Positions 35,301-42,610 of a stretch of DNA of 64,000 nucleotides are shown here, piece after piece; within the stretch, counting starts at the first letter, position 1, and every line of letters begins with the position of its first letter. Source of the stretch: Sabulicella glaciei (GTDB taxonomy: Bacteria > Pseudomonadota > Alphaproteobacteria > Acetobacterales > Acetobacteraceae); the NCBI RefSeq assembly GCF_026183895.1, contig NZ_JAPFQI010000001.1:525510-589509 (forward strand), written 5' to 3'. A model generated the notes under the pieces. It had not been told where the DNA came from, did no database searches, and was given only the letters and a program-made list of their open reading frames with translations. The position numbers and the translations under genes were made by a program.

Positions 35301-36897
35301 CAAGGTCACCGGGCTGATCGCGCGGCTGCGGCACTCGACGCCGGGCGTGACGCTGATCTCGCCTCCGCCGCATCATGACATTTATTCCATCGAGGATTTG
35401 GCGCAGCTCATCTACGACCTGAAGCAGATCAATCCGGATGCCTCGGTCTGCGTGAAGCTCGTTTCGCGCTCGGGCATCGGCACGATCGCGGCGGGCGTGG
35501 CCAAGGCGAAGGCCGATGCCATTCTGGTGTCGGGCCATTCGGGCGGCACGGGCGCCAGCCCCGTCACCTCCATCAAGTATGCCGGGTTGCCCTGGGAGAT
35601 GGGCCTCTCCGAGACGCACCAGGTGCTGCTGCTGAACCGGCTGCGCCATCGAGTGAAGCTGCGGACGGATGGCGGCATCAAGACCGGCCGTGACGTGGTC
35701 ATCGCCGCCATGCTGGGCGCCGAGGAGTTCGGCATCGGCACAGCCTCGCTCGTCGCCATGGGCTGCATCATGGTGCGGCAGTGCCATGCCAATACCTGCC
35801 CGGTCGGCGTCTGCACCCAGGACGAGGCGCTGCGCGAAAAGTTCGCCGGCAGTCCGGAGAAGGTCATCGCCCTGTTCTCCTTCATCGCGGAGGAGGTGCG
35901 CGAGATCCTGGCCTCGCTCGGCTTCCGCAAGCTGGAAGACGTCATCGGGCGCACCGACCTGCTGCGCCAGGTCAGCCGCGGCTCCGAGGATCTGGACGAC
36001 CTCGACCTCAACCCGCTGCTGGTGAAGGCCGATGCAGGGGCAGAGAAGCCCTACTGCACGGTCGAAGGCCGCAACGAGGTTCCCGAGACGCTGGACGCCG
36101 ACATGCTGAAGGACGCCGCGCCGCTCTTCGAGCGTGGCGAGAAGATGCAGTTGGCCTACAATATTCGGAACACCCACCGCGCCATCGGCACCAAGGTGTC
36201 GTCGCGGATCGTGCGGCAGTTCGGGATGATCGGCCTCCAGGACGGGCACCTCGCGGTGCGGCTGCGTGGCTCGGCCGGGCAGTCGCTTGGGGCCTTCGGC
36301 GTGCGCGGGCTGAAGCTGGAGGTGTTCGGCGACGCCAACGACTATGTCGGCAAGGGGCTGTCTGGCGCCACGGTCGTGGTGCGCCCGGCGCCGTCTTCCA
36401 GCCTTGTCTGGAACGACAACACGATCATCGGCAACACCTGCCTCTATGGTGCGACGGCGGGGGCGCTGTTCGCCGCCGGTCAGGCGGGCGAGCGTTTCGC
36501 GGTCCGCAACAGCGGCGCGCTGGCGGTGGTGGAGGGATGCGGCGCCAATGGCTGCGAGTACATGACCGGCGGTACCGTCGTGATCCTGGGCGCGGTCGGC
36601 GACAATTTCGGCGCCGGCTTCACGGGCGGCCAAGCCTTCATCCACGACGCCGTCGGCACCTTCGAGCGGCGGGTCAATCCCGACACCCTCCTGTGGCAGC
36701 GCTTGGCTTCGTCGCATTGGGAAGCGGAGCTGCGGGCGCTGATCGAGCGCCATGTGGCCGAAACGGGCAGCCGCCACGCCGCGCGCATCCTGAATGACTG
36801 GCCGGAGGAGCGGGCGCATTTCTGGCACGTCGTGCCAAAGGAATACGCTCGCTACCTGCCGCGACCGATGGCGGAGGTGCCGCAAGCGGCAGAGTGA
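32380..36897 (+). CDS. gltB: Glutamate synthase large subunit
   Basis: A 1505-residue alpha subunit. The N-terminal class II glutamine amidotransferase domain follows a short propeptide; the nucleophile is Cys29 in EHDACGVGLVAALDG, exposed after processing. Other blocks: HQRYSTNTFPTWRLAQPFR, HNGEINTLSGN and GLDRNGLRPLRY. The FMN domain contains SGHSGGTGASPVTSIKYAG and the [3Fe-4S] set C1129-x5-C1135-x4-C1140 (CIMVRQCHANTC). The C-terminal beta-helix carries GYDANDYVGKG-like and GGTVVILGAVGDNFGAGFTGG repeats. The ATG at 32380 was chosen; a GTG at 32371 overlapping the gltD stop would add three residues. A long antisense open frame here is a composition artefact. Confidence 0.96.
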   Translation: MERDYVENWQRNAALLNEAGIDTTEHDACGVGLVAALDGKPSRAVVRAGIDALKAVWHRGAVDADGKTGDGAGIHVELAPEFFEDAVRLGGDTLRPGLISVGMVFLPKTDFGAQERCRTIVETEILGMGFGIYGWRQVPINATVIGEKANATRPEIEQILIYDPEGRDQATTERDLYVTRRRIEKQAIAAQIPELYLCSLSSRSIIYKGMFLAEALSEFYPDLQDERFVSRFAIYHQRYSTNTFPTWRLAQPFRMLAHNGEINTLSGNVNWMKAHETRLSHPLLDPFLDDIKPVVQAGNSDTACLDNVFELMVRGGRDAPMAKAMLIPESIGNNATMPQPHHDLFLYCNAVMEPWDGPAAVCATDGRWVVAGLDRNGLRPLRYTMTDDKLLIVGSETGMVKLREDQIIAKGRVGPGQCIGVDLDEGRLYLDGELKDTLAARKPFGQWVNRTTRIDEIVRKSGAKPEQMTGEALRRAQLAMGYTMEELEQILHPMVEDAQEAVGSMGDDTPIAVLSGHYRGLHHYFRQSFSQVTNPPIDSLRETRVMTIRTRLGNLGNILDEDPSQCDMLMLDSPVLSTAEFQAMRNYMGASACEVDCTFPVSEGEAGLKRALERIRREAEDGVRSGCQHVILTDEAQERERAAVPMILAVSAVHTHLVRTSLRTFVSLNVRCAECLDVHYFAVLVGAGATTVNAYLAEASIADRHRRGLFGDVALEVAIGRFKKAVDKGMLKVMSKMGISVLSSYRGGMNFEAIGLSRALVAEYFPGVASRISGIGLNGLARRVLVMHERAFGSEVVVLPVGGLYKLRQRGEAHAFGGTLIHTLQRAVETDSYQTFKRYSELVRKQPPVALRDLLDFRGERQKPIALEDVESITEIRKRLLAPGISLGALSPEAHETLSIAMNRIGARSDSGEGGEDPERAKPRQNGDNANSAIKQIASGRFGVTAEYLNNCREIEIKVAQGAKPGEGGQLPGFKVTGLIARLRHSTPGVTLISPPPHHDIYSIEDLAQLIYDLKQINPDASVCVKLVSRSGIGTIAAGVAKAKADAILVSGHSGGTGASPVTSIKYAGLPWEMGLSETHQVLLLNRLRHRVKLRTDGGIKTGRDVVIAAMLGAEEFGIGTASLVAMGCIMVRQCHANTCPVGVCTQDEALREKFAGSPEKVIALFSFIAEEVREILASLGFRKLEDVIGRTDLLRQVSRGSEDLDDLDLNPLLVKADAGAEKPYCTVEGRNEVPETLDADMLKDAAPLFERGEKMQLAYNIRNTHRAIGTKVSSRIVRQFGMIGLQDGHLAVRLRGSAGQSLGAFGVRGLKLEVFGDANDYVGKGLSGATVVVRPAPSSSLVWNDNTIIGNTCLYGATAGALFAAGQAGERFAVRNSGALAVVEGCGANGCEYMTGGTVVILGAVGDNFGAGFTGGQAFIHDAVGTFERRVNPDTLLWQRLASSHWEAELRALIERHVAETGSRHAARILNDWPEERAHFWHVVPKEYARYLPRPMAEVPQAAE

Positions 36898-36906
36898 CAG
36901 AAAAGA

Positions 36907-36957
36907 GAACGGAACAGGGACTTTCGTTGCGAAGGACCCGTTCCGTTCCCTTCATGT
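36907..36957 (+). terminator. Probable terminator after gltB
   Basis: GAACGGAAC (36907-36915) pairs with GTTCCGTTC (36940-36948). Within the loop, AGGG/CCC and TTCG/CGAA can form a further stem. The sequence after it (CCTTCATGTT) is only weakly T-rich. Position between gltB and fzlA fits an end-of-operon hairpin. Confidence 0.55.
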
Positions 36958-36988
36958 TGCCGAAACCGCGTGGCATTGAAATGCGGCG

Positions 36989-37657
36989 ATGCGGATCCTC
37001 TACCACCTGCCCCTTTCCCCTTACTGCCGTAAGGTCCGGCTCGCCCTTGCGGAGAAGCGCATCCCCTTCGAGCTCCGGGTGGAGCGGGTTTGGGAGCGGC
37101 GGGACGAGTTCCTGGCTCTGAACCCCGCTGGCACCGTGCCGGTCCTGGTGGAGGAGAACGGTCTCGCCATCGCCGACTCCTATGCCATCTGCGAGTACCT
37201 GGACGAAGCTTATCCCGACATCTCACTCTTCGGCCGCACCCTGGCGGAGCGGGCGGAGGTGCGGCGCCTCGTTTCCTGGTTCGACACCAAGTTCGGCGAG
37301 GAGGTGACGCGGAACCTGATCTGGGAGCGGCACCTGAAGCGCCCCCTCGGCCTCGGCAACCCGGACGGCGCGGCGATCCGGGCAGGCTACGCGAATCTGA
37401 AGCCGCACATGGAGGTCATCGGCTGGTTGGCCGAATCACGGCCATGGCTGGCGGGGCAGCAACTTTCGCTCGCGGATTTCGCGGCGGCGGCACATCTCTC
37501 GACGCTCGACTACGCGAATGACGTGGACTGGACGCTGAACGGGGCGGCACGGGATTGGTACAGCCGCATCAAGTCGCGGCCCGCCTTCCGGGGCCTGCTG
37601 CAGGATCGCATCAGCGGGCTTTCCCCGCCGTCGCACTACGCCGACCTGGACTTCTAG
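36989..37657 (+). CDS. fzlA: FzlA-like GST-fold cell-division protein
   Basis: A 222-residue glutathione S-transferase-fold protein. The thioredoxin domain starts MRILYHLPLSPYCRKVRLAL and has NPAGTVPVLVEENGLAIADSYAI. The helical domain contains WLAGQQLSLADFAAAAHLSTLDY. The C-terminal tail PPSHYADLDF resembles the conserved tail of alphaproteobacterial FzlA, which binds curved FtsZ and supports constriction; that identification rests on the tail and overall match from memory. Otherwise it would be called a plain GST. It has its own short upstream gap after the gltB hairpin. Confidence 0.7.
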   Translation: MRILYHLPLSPYCRKVRLALAEKRIPFELRVERVWERRDEFLALNPAGTVPVLVEENGLAIADSYAICEYLDEAYPDISLFGRTLAERAEVRRLVSWFDTKFGEEVTRNLIWERHLKRPLGLGNPDGAAIRAGYANLKPHMEVIGWLAESRPWLAGQQLSLADFAAAAHLSTLDYANDVDWTLNGAARDWYSRIKSRPAFRGLLQDRISGLSPPSHYADLDF

Positions 37658-37661
37658 ACCC

Positions 37662-38501
37662 TCAGCGGCGGGCCGGCCCGAACTCGCTCAGGGAAAGGTT
37701 CTGCTGCGCCAGTTCGGCGGCCGCGCTGTCCGGCGCCAGTTCGATGGCGCGGCGCCAGTCGGCCTGGGCCCCCAGCATGTCGCCTCGTGTCTGCCGCAGG
37801 ATGCCCCGTTCGAGCAGGGCTTCCGCGTTGTCGGGCGCAAGGGTCAGGGCGCGTTCCACCGCCTCGCGTGCTTCGTCCGGCCGCTCCAGGTGGCGCAGGG
37901 CGGCGGCGCGGAAGACCAGCGCCTCGGCCCGGTCGGGCTCGATGGCGAGAACGCGGTCCAGATCCTCCAGCGCCTCACCGTAGCGGCGCTGGCTGGCGAG
38001 GATCACGGAGCGGTCCACCAGCAATTCCGCGTCGAAGGGTGAGAGGGTCAGCGCGATGGTGATGGCGGCGAAGGCCCGGTTGGGTGCATCCGCCATCATC
38101 CAGGCTTGCGCGGCCTGTCCATAGACTGCGGCCCGCGCCAAGTTGCCGGCGCGCGAACCCGCAGCCAGCCTTTCCAGTCGCTCGGCGGCGCGCGAAGGCT
38201 CGCCCGTGCCGATGGTCGCCAGCGCCAGGCAATGCCGTGCGCCCTCGCCGCCACCCGTCGCTTCCCAGGCCAGGGCGAAGCGCAGCGCCTCGTCCACGTC
38301 GCGGCGCAGCAGGGCGAGGCAGTTCTCGTAATCCTCGCCATCGGCGATGCGGGGCGGTTCCGGCGGCAGCGGCAGGGACGGGATCTCGTTTGCCGCTATG
38401 CGCTCCGGCTGGGCGCTGGTCGGCCAGAGCCACCAACCTGCCGCCCCGACAAGGGCCAGGGAACTCGCGAAGCCGAGCATGAGGGGGAGGGGGGACCGCA
38501 C
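37662..38501 (-). CDS. Tetratricopeptide-repeat protein, membrane-anchored or exported
   Basis: A 279-residue protein with an N-terminal hydrophobic helix (PLMLGFASSLALVGAAGWWLW, residues 6-26), a Pro-rich linker and then TPR helices. RYGEALEDLDRVLAIEPDRAEALVFRAAAL, RPDEAREAVERALTLAPDNAEALLERG and GDMLGAQADWRRAIELAPDSAAA are three clear repeats; earlier ones are diverged. It probably scaffolds protein contacts in the periplasm; no partner is indicated. Start: GTG 38501 has an AGGGTGAGG-like ribosome-binding site, whereas the ATG at 38480 has none. It is convergent with fzlA (5 bases apart) and divergent from the SDR gene. Confidence 0.8.
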   Translation of the reverse strand: MRSPLPLMLGFASSLALVGAAGWWLWPTSAQPERIAANEIPSLPLPPEPPRIADGEDYENCLALLRRDVDEALRFALAWEATGGGEGARHCLALATIGTGEPSRAAERLERLAAGSRAGNLARAAVYGQAAQAWMMADAPNRAFAAITIALTLSPFDAELLVDRSVILASQRRYGEALEDLDRVLAIEPDRAEALVFRAAALRHLERPDEAREAVERALTLAPDNAEALLERGILRQTRGDMLGAQADWRRAIELAPDSAAAELAQQNLSLSEFGPARR

Positions 38502-38546
38502 GGCCTCACCCTAGCGATGCCGGAGTTTCCACGCCAGATCAGCGAC

Positions 38547-39404
38547 ATGGACCGACACCTTCTCATCCTGGGCGGGGGCTTCTCCGGCAGCGCCGTGGCG
38601 ACCTTGGCCCGCCGCGCCGGATGGCGCGTTTCCGTCTCGACCCGCCGCCCGCCCGCCGAGGGCGAGCGCCCTTTCGGCGACCCCGTGCTGCTGGACGGCA
38701 TCACGCACCTCCTGTCCACCGTGCCGCCCGGTGAGGAGGGTGACCCGGCCTGGGCGGCGCATGGTCCGGCGCTGCGCGGCGCGCGGCTGGAATGGGCCGG
38801 CTACCTGTCCACGACCGGTGTGTACGGCGACCGCGGCGGCGCGGCGGTGGACGAGGAAGCGGCACCCGCACCGGGCCAGCCCCGCTCGCAACGCCGCCTC
38901 GCGGCCGAGGAGCAATGGCAGGCTCTCCGGTGCTCCCTGGATGTGTTCCGCGTCGGTGGGATCTACGGTCCCGGCCGATCCGCGCTGGACGACCTCCGGC
39001 AGGGCACGGCACGGCGCGTGGAGCGTTCCGGGCACCGCTTCGGCCGCATCCACCGCGACGACATCGCCCGCGCCTGCCTTGCCGCCATGACGCGGCCTGG
39101 CGGAAAGCGCGTCCTGCACCTGGTGGACGACGAACCTGCCGAGCCCGCACGGGTGACGGAAGAGGCGGCACGGCTGCTCGGCATCGACCCTCCGCCGCTC
39201 GTCTCCTTCGCCGAGGCGTGGAAGGGGATGAGCCCGATGGCACGCTCCTTCTGGGCCGAGTCGCGCACCGTGCTGAACCGCCGAACCAAGGCTGTGCTCG
39301 GTCTGGACTGGCTGTATCCGAGCTTTCGCGAGGGGCTACGCGCCATCCTCGCCGAGCAACGCGCCGACGGCGCGGCCGAGCAGCAAAAGGTCGCGGGGCG
39401 ATGA
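38547..39404 (+). CDS. NAD-dependent epimerase/dehydratase family protein (YeeZ-like SDR)
   Basis: A 285-residue extended/atypical SDR. The cofactor loop is LLILGGGFSGSAVATLARRAG, with YLSTTGVYGDRGGAAVDEEAAPAP, FRVGGIYGPGRSALD and GRIHRDDIARACLAAM following. The usual YxxxK is replaced: the region after the VYGD strand has RRLAAEEQW, so the catalytic Tyr appears missing, as in YeeZ-like relatives of uncertain activity. ATG 38547 puts the Rossmann strand at residue 4; an in-frame ATG at 38517 would add ten residues. Its 3' end overlaps the convergent hydrolase gene by 69 bases. Confidence 0.8.
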   Translation: MDRHLLILGGGFSGSAVATLARRAGWRVSVSTRRPPAEGERPFGDPVLLDGITHLLSTVPPGEEGDPAWAAHGPALRGARLEWAGYLSTTGVYGDRGGAAVDEEAAPAPGQPRSQRRLAAEEQWQALRCSLDVFRVGGIYGPGRSALDDLRQGTARRVERSGHRFGRIHRDDIARACLAAMTRPGGKRVLHLVDDEPAEPARVTEEAARLLGIDPPPLVSFAEAWKGMSPMARSFWAESRTVLNRRTKAVLGLDWLYPSFREGLRAILAEQRADGAAEQQKVAGR

Positions 39405-40088
39405 CAGGCGATGGTCGCCGCCCTTCACCAAGGTGAACTGAACGTCTTCCGACTCCAGCGCCTCCATCAGCCTCAGCGCGTGACGCCAGGGCACGTCGGG
39501 GTCGGCGTCGCCCTGGAGGATGCGAACCGGGCATTGCAGCGCGATCGGCCCGCCGAGCACGAGATTGTGTCGGCCGTCCTCGATCAGCGCGCGGGTGATC
39601 GGGAAGGGGGCGCCGTACTCGCTGGGCCGCATCCACACCCCGTCGCGGGCGATGGCGGAGCGGATTTCCGGCGTGAAGCCGGCCCACATCAGTTCCTGGG
39701 TGAAGTCGGGGGCAGGCGCGATGCCGACAAGACCGCAGACGCGCTCTGCGTGCCGCAGGGCCAGGAGCGTAGCGATCCAGCCGCCCATGGAGGAACCGAC
39801 GAGCACCTGCGGGCCCTCGGTCAGCGCGAGCAGCACCGCCTCCGCATCCGCCAGCCAGCGGGAAATGGTGCCGTCCTCGAAGAGGCCGCCGCTTGCGCCA
39901 TGGCCGCTATAGTCGAAGCGGAGGAAGGCGCGCCCGCGCGACGCGCACCATTCGGCGAGGTATTCCGCCTTGGTGCCGGTCATGTCGCTGTTGAACCCGC
40001 CCAGGAACACCACCCCGGGCCCGCGCCCCTCCTGGCGGCGATAGGCGAGGGGAGTTCCGTCGGGCGCGAGAATGGTCGTTTCGTCCAT
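39336..40088 (-). CDS. Alpha/beta hydrolase
   Basis: A 250-residue serine hydrolase. Oxyanion region GVVFLGGFNSDMTGTKAEYL, strand FLRFDYSGHGASGG, nucleophile elbow VLVGSSMGGWIATLLAL (Ser in GSSMG), acid residue near RILQGDADPDVPW, and histidine in LVKGGDHRLSSP. The set resembles the family that includes mycophenolic acid acyl-glucuronide esterases; the natural substrate is unknown. Start ATG 40088 (MDETTILAPDG); a second ATG five codons upstream is possible. Its C-terminal 23 codons are antisense to the end of the preceding SDR gene, and both C-termini look genuine. Confidence 0.85.
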   Translation of the reverse strand: MDETTILAPDGTPLAYRRQEGRGPGVVFLGGFNSDMTGTKAEYLAEWCASRGRAFLRFDYSGHGASGGLFEDGTISRWLADAEAVLLALTEGPQVLVGSSMGGWIATLLALRHAERVCGLVGIAPAPDFTQELMWAGFTPEIRSAIARDGVWMRPSEYGAPFPITRALIEDGRHNLVLGGPIALQCPVRILQGDADPDVPWRHALRLMEALESEDVQFTLVKGGDHRLSSPRDLLLLGRAVGALLGEDGA

Positions 40089-40189
40089 GCCTTCGCATGG
40101 CATTGGGGCGCGCGGCTTGGCAAGCCGCGCTGACAGGCCCCGCGCGCGCCATCGTGCTTCTGCAATGGCGTTCCCCATCCCCGACATTC

Positions 40190-40514
40190 CCACGGCCATG
40201 GCCACGTCACAGTGCTGGCGAATGACGGCGTGCCTGGGCTCGGGCTTCGGCGCCCTTTGCTGCAACATCGACGGCTGCCTCATGCGCTGGACCAAGTGCG
40301 CCTGATGAGCCTCCACCGCGTCCGCGCGCCGACGGCTAAGCGCTTCCCGGTCGCATTCTTCTGCAATCCCAATCCCGACGCACCGATCGCCGCCATCCCG
40401 TCCTGCATCGGGCCGGGTAACCCGCCGAACTGGCTGCCCATCACGGCGGCGGGGCATCTGCGGCCGCGGCTGGGCGCCTCCAAGGCGCATCGCCGCGTGG
40501 GGGCAGGGGGGTAG
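40190..40514 (+). pseudogene. Decayed 2-oxoglutarate/Fe(II) oxygenase, C-terminal remnant
   Basis: Three pieces in different frames resemble the end of an isopenicillin N synthase-like oxygenase. About 40199-40240 reads VTVLANDGVPGL. 40256-40300 reads GALCCNIDGCLMRWT in another frame, with the intervening strand (normally QVR...VPG) deleted. From 40305 a third frame reads LHRVRAPTAKRFPVAFFCNP, then NPDAPIAAIPSCIGPGNPPN. The order and content match the family (beta strand, NIGD-MxRWTN loop, STxHRV, FFxNPNPD), but at least one deletion and one frameshift break it. The His of LHRV remains; the first HxD is absent. It lies in a gap between the hydrolase and a glycosyltransferase and is the only content of that gap I can identify. 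Confidence 0.75.
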
Positions 40515-40543
40515 GCTTTGGCGCATGGCAGGGCTAACCCGGA

Positions 40544-41665
40544 ATGGAAATGGCTGTTCCCCCGACCATCCTGCAGGTGCTTCCCGCCCTCGACTCGGGT
40601 GGCGTGGAGCGCGGCGCGGTCGAGATCGCGGAGGCGATCGCCGCTGCCGGCTGGCGTCCCCTGGTCGCGAGCGAGGGCGGCCGTCTCGCGGAGGGGCTGG
40701 GCGAGGCGCATGTGACGCTCCCCCTCGCCGCCAAGGCGCCATGGGCGATCTGGCGTAACGCCCGGCGGCTCGCTGAGGTGGCGCGGAAGGAGGGCGTGTC
40801 GCTGATCCATGCGCGTTCCCGCGCCCCAGCCTGGGCGGCGCTGGGCGCGGCGCGGCGTCTTGGCGTGCCTTTCGTCACCACCTATCACGGCACCTACAAT
40901 GAGGGCTTTCCGGGCAAGCGCTTCTACAACTCGGTGATGGCCAGCGGCGATCGCATCATCGCCATCAGCCGCTTCATCGCCGAACACCTCATCCGCATCC
41001 ACGGCATCCATCCCGATCGCGTCCGCCTGATCCCGCGCGGCGTGGATCCGGCCCGCTTCGATCCCGGCACCGTGCCGGCGGCGCGGGTCATGGCGATGCG
41101 CGCGGGATGGCGGGTTCCGGAGGGGGCGAAGCTGCTGCTGCTCCCGGCACGCCTGTCGCGTTGGAAAGGGCAGGAGGTGCTGGTGGACGCGCTGGTGCAT
41201 CTGCCCGAGGCCCACGCCGTCCTCGCGGGGGATGCACAGGGGCGGCAGGGTCTGGTGGCTTCGTTGCTGGAGCGCGCGGCGGCACTGGGCGTCGCGGAGC
41301 GGCTGCACGTCGCCGGGCACGTCACCGACATGCCTGCCGCCCTGGCCGCCGCCGACGTGGTGATCCACGCCAGCACGGAGCCGGAGGCTTTCGGCCGCAC
41401 CGTGATCGAGGCCCAGGCCATGGCGCGCCCCGTCATCGCCGCCGACCTCGGCGGCCCGCGCGAGACGGTCCGGCACGGCGCGACGGGTTGGCTGGTGCCC
41501 CCGGGCGACCCCGCCGCGCTCGCTCAGGCCGTGCGCGAGGTGCTGGCGCTACCACCGGCGGCACGAGCCGCGATCGGCGCGGCCGCGCGCGCCGGGGTGC
41601 CGACCCTGGCGGCCATGCAGGAGGCCACGCTCGCCGTGTATCGCGAGCTTCTTCCAGGCCGATGA
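40544..41665 (+). CDS. Glycosyltransferase family 4 protein
   Basis: A 373-residue GT-B enzyme. N-terminal acceptor domain ILQVLPALDSGGVERGAVEIAEA with the glycine loop DSGGVERG, then HARSRAPAWAALGAARRLGVPFVTTYHG. The C-terminal donor domain has LLLPARLSRWKGQEVLVDAL, AGHVTDMPAALAAADVVIHASTEPEAFGRTVIEAQAMARPVIA with the EPEAFG motif (EX7E region), and GWLVPPGDPAAL. It probably adds a sugar to lipopolysaccharide core or a surface polymer. Start is the ATG at 40544; a second ATG two codons later is equally possible. ATGA overlap with the next gene. Confidence 0.9.
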   Translation: MEMAVPPTILQVLPALDSGGVERGAVEIAEAIAAAGWRPLVASEGGRLAEGLGEAHVTLPLAAKAPWAIWRNARRLAEVARKEGVSLIHARSRAPAWAALGAARRLGVPFVTTYHGTYNEGFPGKRFYNSVMASGDRIIAISRFIAEHLIRIHGIHPDRVRLIPRGVDPARFDPGTVPAARVMAMRAGWRVPEGAKLLLLPARLSRWKGQEVLVDALVHLPEAHAVLAGDAQGRQGLVASLLERAAALGVAERLHVAGHVTDMPAALAAADVVIHASTEPEAFGRTVIEAQAMARPVIAADLGGPRETVRHGATGWLVPPGDPAALAQAVREVLALPPAARAAIGAAARAGVPTLAAMQEATLAVYRELLPGR

Positions 41666-42555
41666 AGCGCATCCTGGTCATCAAGCTGTCCGCGCTGGGC
41701 GACGTGGTGCAGGCCTTCGGGCCCTTCGCCGCGATCCGCGCGCATCATCCCGACGCCCACATCACCTTGCTGACCACGCCGCCCTTCGCGGCGCTGCTGG
41801 CGGGTGCGCCCTGGTTCGACACCATCCGTGCGGACGGCCGGCCCGGCTGGGGAAATCTCGGGGCGATGCTGCGCCTTGCGCGCGGCCTGCGCAGGGGGGG
41901 ATTTAGCCGCGTCTATGACCTGCAGACCTCCGGGCGCTCCTCCCGCTACCGGTGGTTCCTGCGCAGCGCGGAGTGGTCGGGGGTCGCGCGCGGCGCCTCC
42001 CACCCCCACGCGAATCCGGCACGCGATGCCATGCACACGCTGGACCGCCAGCGCGAGCAGCTGGAGATGGCCGGCATCCGCCACTTCCCAGTGCCCGACC
42101 TGTCCTGGCTGGATGCCGATCTGTCGCGTTTCCGCCTGCCGTCCCGCTATGCGCTGATGGTTCCTGGCGCCAGCGCCGCCCGCCCCGGCAAGCGCTGGCC
42201 GGTGGAACGCTTCGCCAAGGTGGCGCTGGGGATGGGCATGCCCTGCGTGGTGGTCGGAAGCGCATCCGAGTCCGCGCTGGCCGCTGCCATCCCCGGCGCG
42301 CTGGACCTCTGCGGACGGACCACCCTGCGGGAACTGGGCGCCATCGCCCGCCACGCCGCGCTGTGCGTGGGCAACGACACCGGCCCGACCCACCTCGCCG
42401 CAGCCTGCGGAACACCCACCCTCGCGATCTTCGGCGCGGAGAGCGACCCGGCCCTTTGCGCCCCACGGGGGCCAGGTGTGGCGGTGCTGCGCGGGAAGCC
42501 CATTGGCGCAGTCTCCGCGGCCGCGGCGCTGGCGACGCTGCCCATCCGGCCTTGA
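41662..42555 (+). CDS. Glycosyltransferase family 9 (heptosyltransferase-like)
   Basis: A 297-residue GT9 enzyme. N-terminal [37 protein letters not shown] is the heptosyltransferase signature. The C-terminal donor site includes [64 protein letters not shown], where the GNDTGPxHxAAA motif binds ADP-heptose or a related nucleotide sugar. Slightly short for E. coli WaaC/WaaF but within the family. Likely LPS inner-core assembly together with the GT4 gene to which it is coupled. Confidence 0.9.
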   Translation: MKRILVIKLSALGDVVQAFGPFAAIRAHHPDAHITLLTTPPFAALLAGAPWFDTIRADGRPGWGNLGAMLRLARGLRRGGFSRVYDLQTSGRSSRYRWFLRSAEWSGVARGASHPHANPARDAMHTLDRQREQLEMAGIRHFPVPDLSWLDADLSRFRLPSRYALMVPGASAARPGKRWPVERFAKVALGMGMPCVVVGSASESALAAAIPGALDLCGRTTLRELGAIARHAALCVGNDTGPTHLAAACGTPTLAIFGAESDPALCAPRGPGVAVLRGKPIGAVSAAAALATLPIRP

Positions 42556-42610
42556 CCCTTTTGCGGCCCTTCCCCATGGTCCGCGCCCGTTTCCGAGGAA
42601 TTTGCCCATC

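Noticed and set aside
31720-36885. A very long minus-strand open frame antisense to gltD and gltB
   Set aside because: It mirrors codon bias of the real genes (GC-rich third positions suppress stops on the opposite strand) and its translation is His/Arg/Ala-rich with no family motif.
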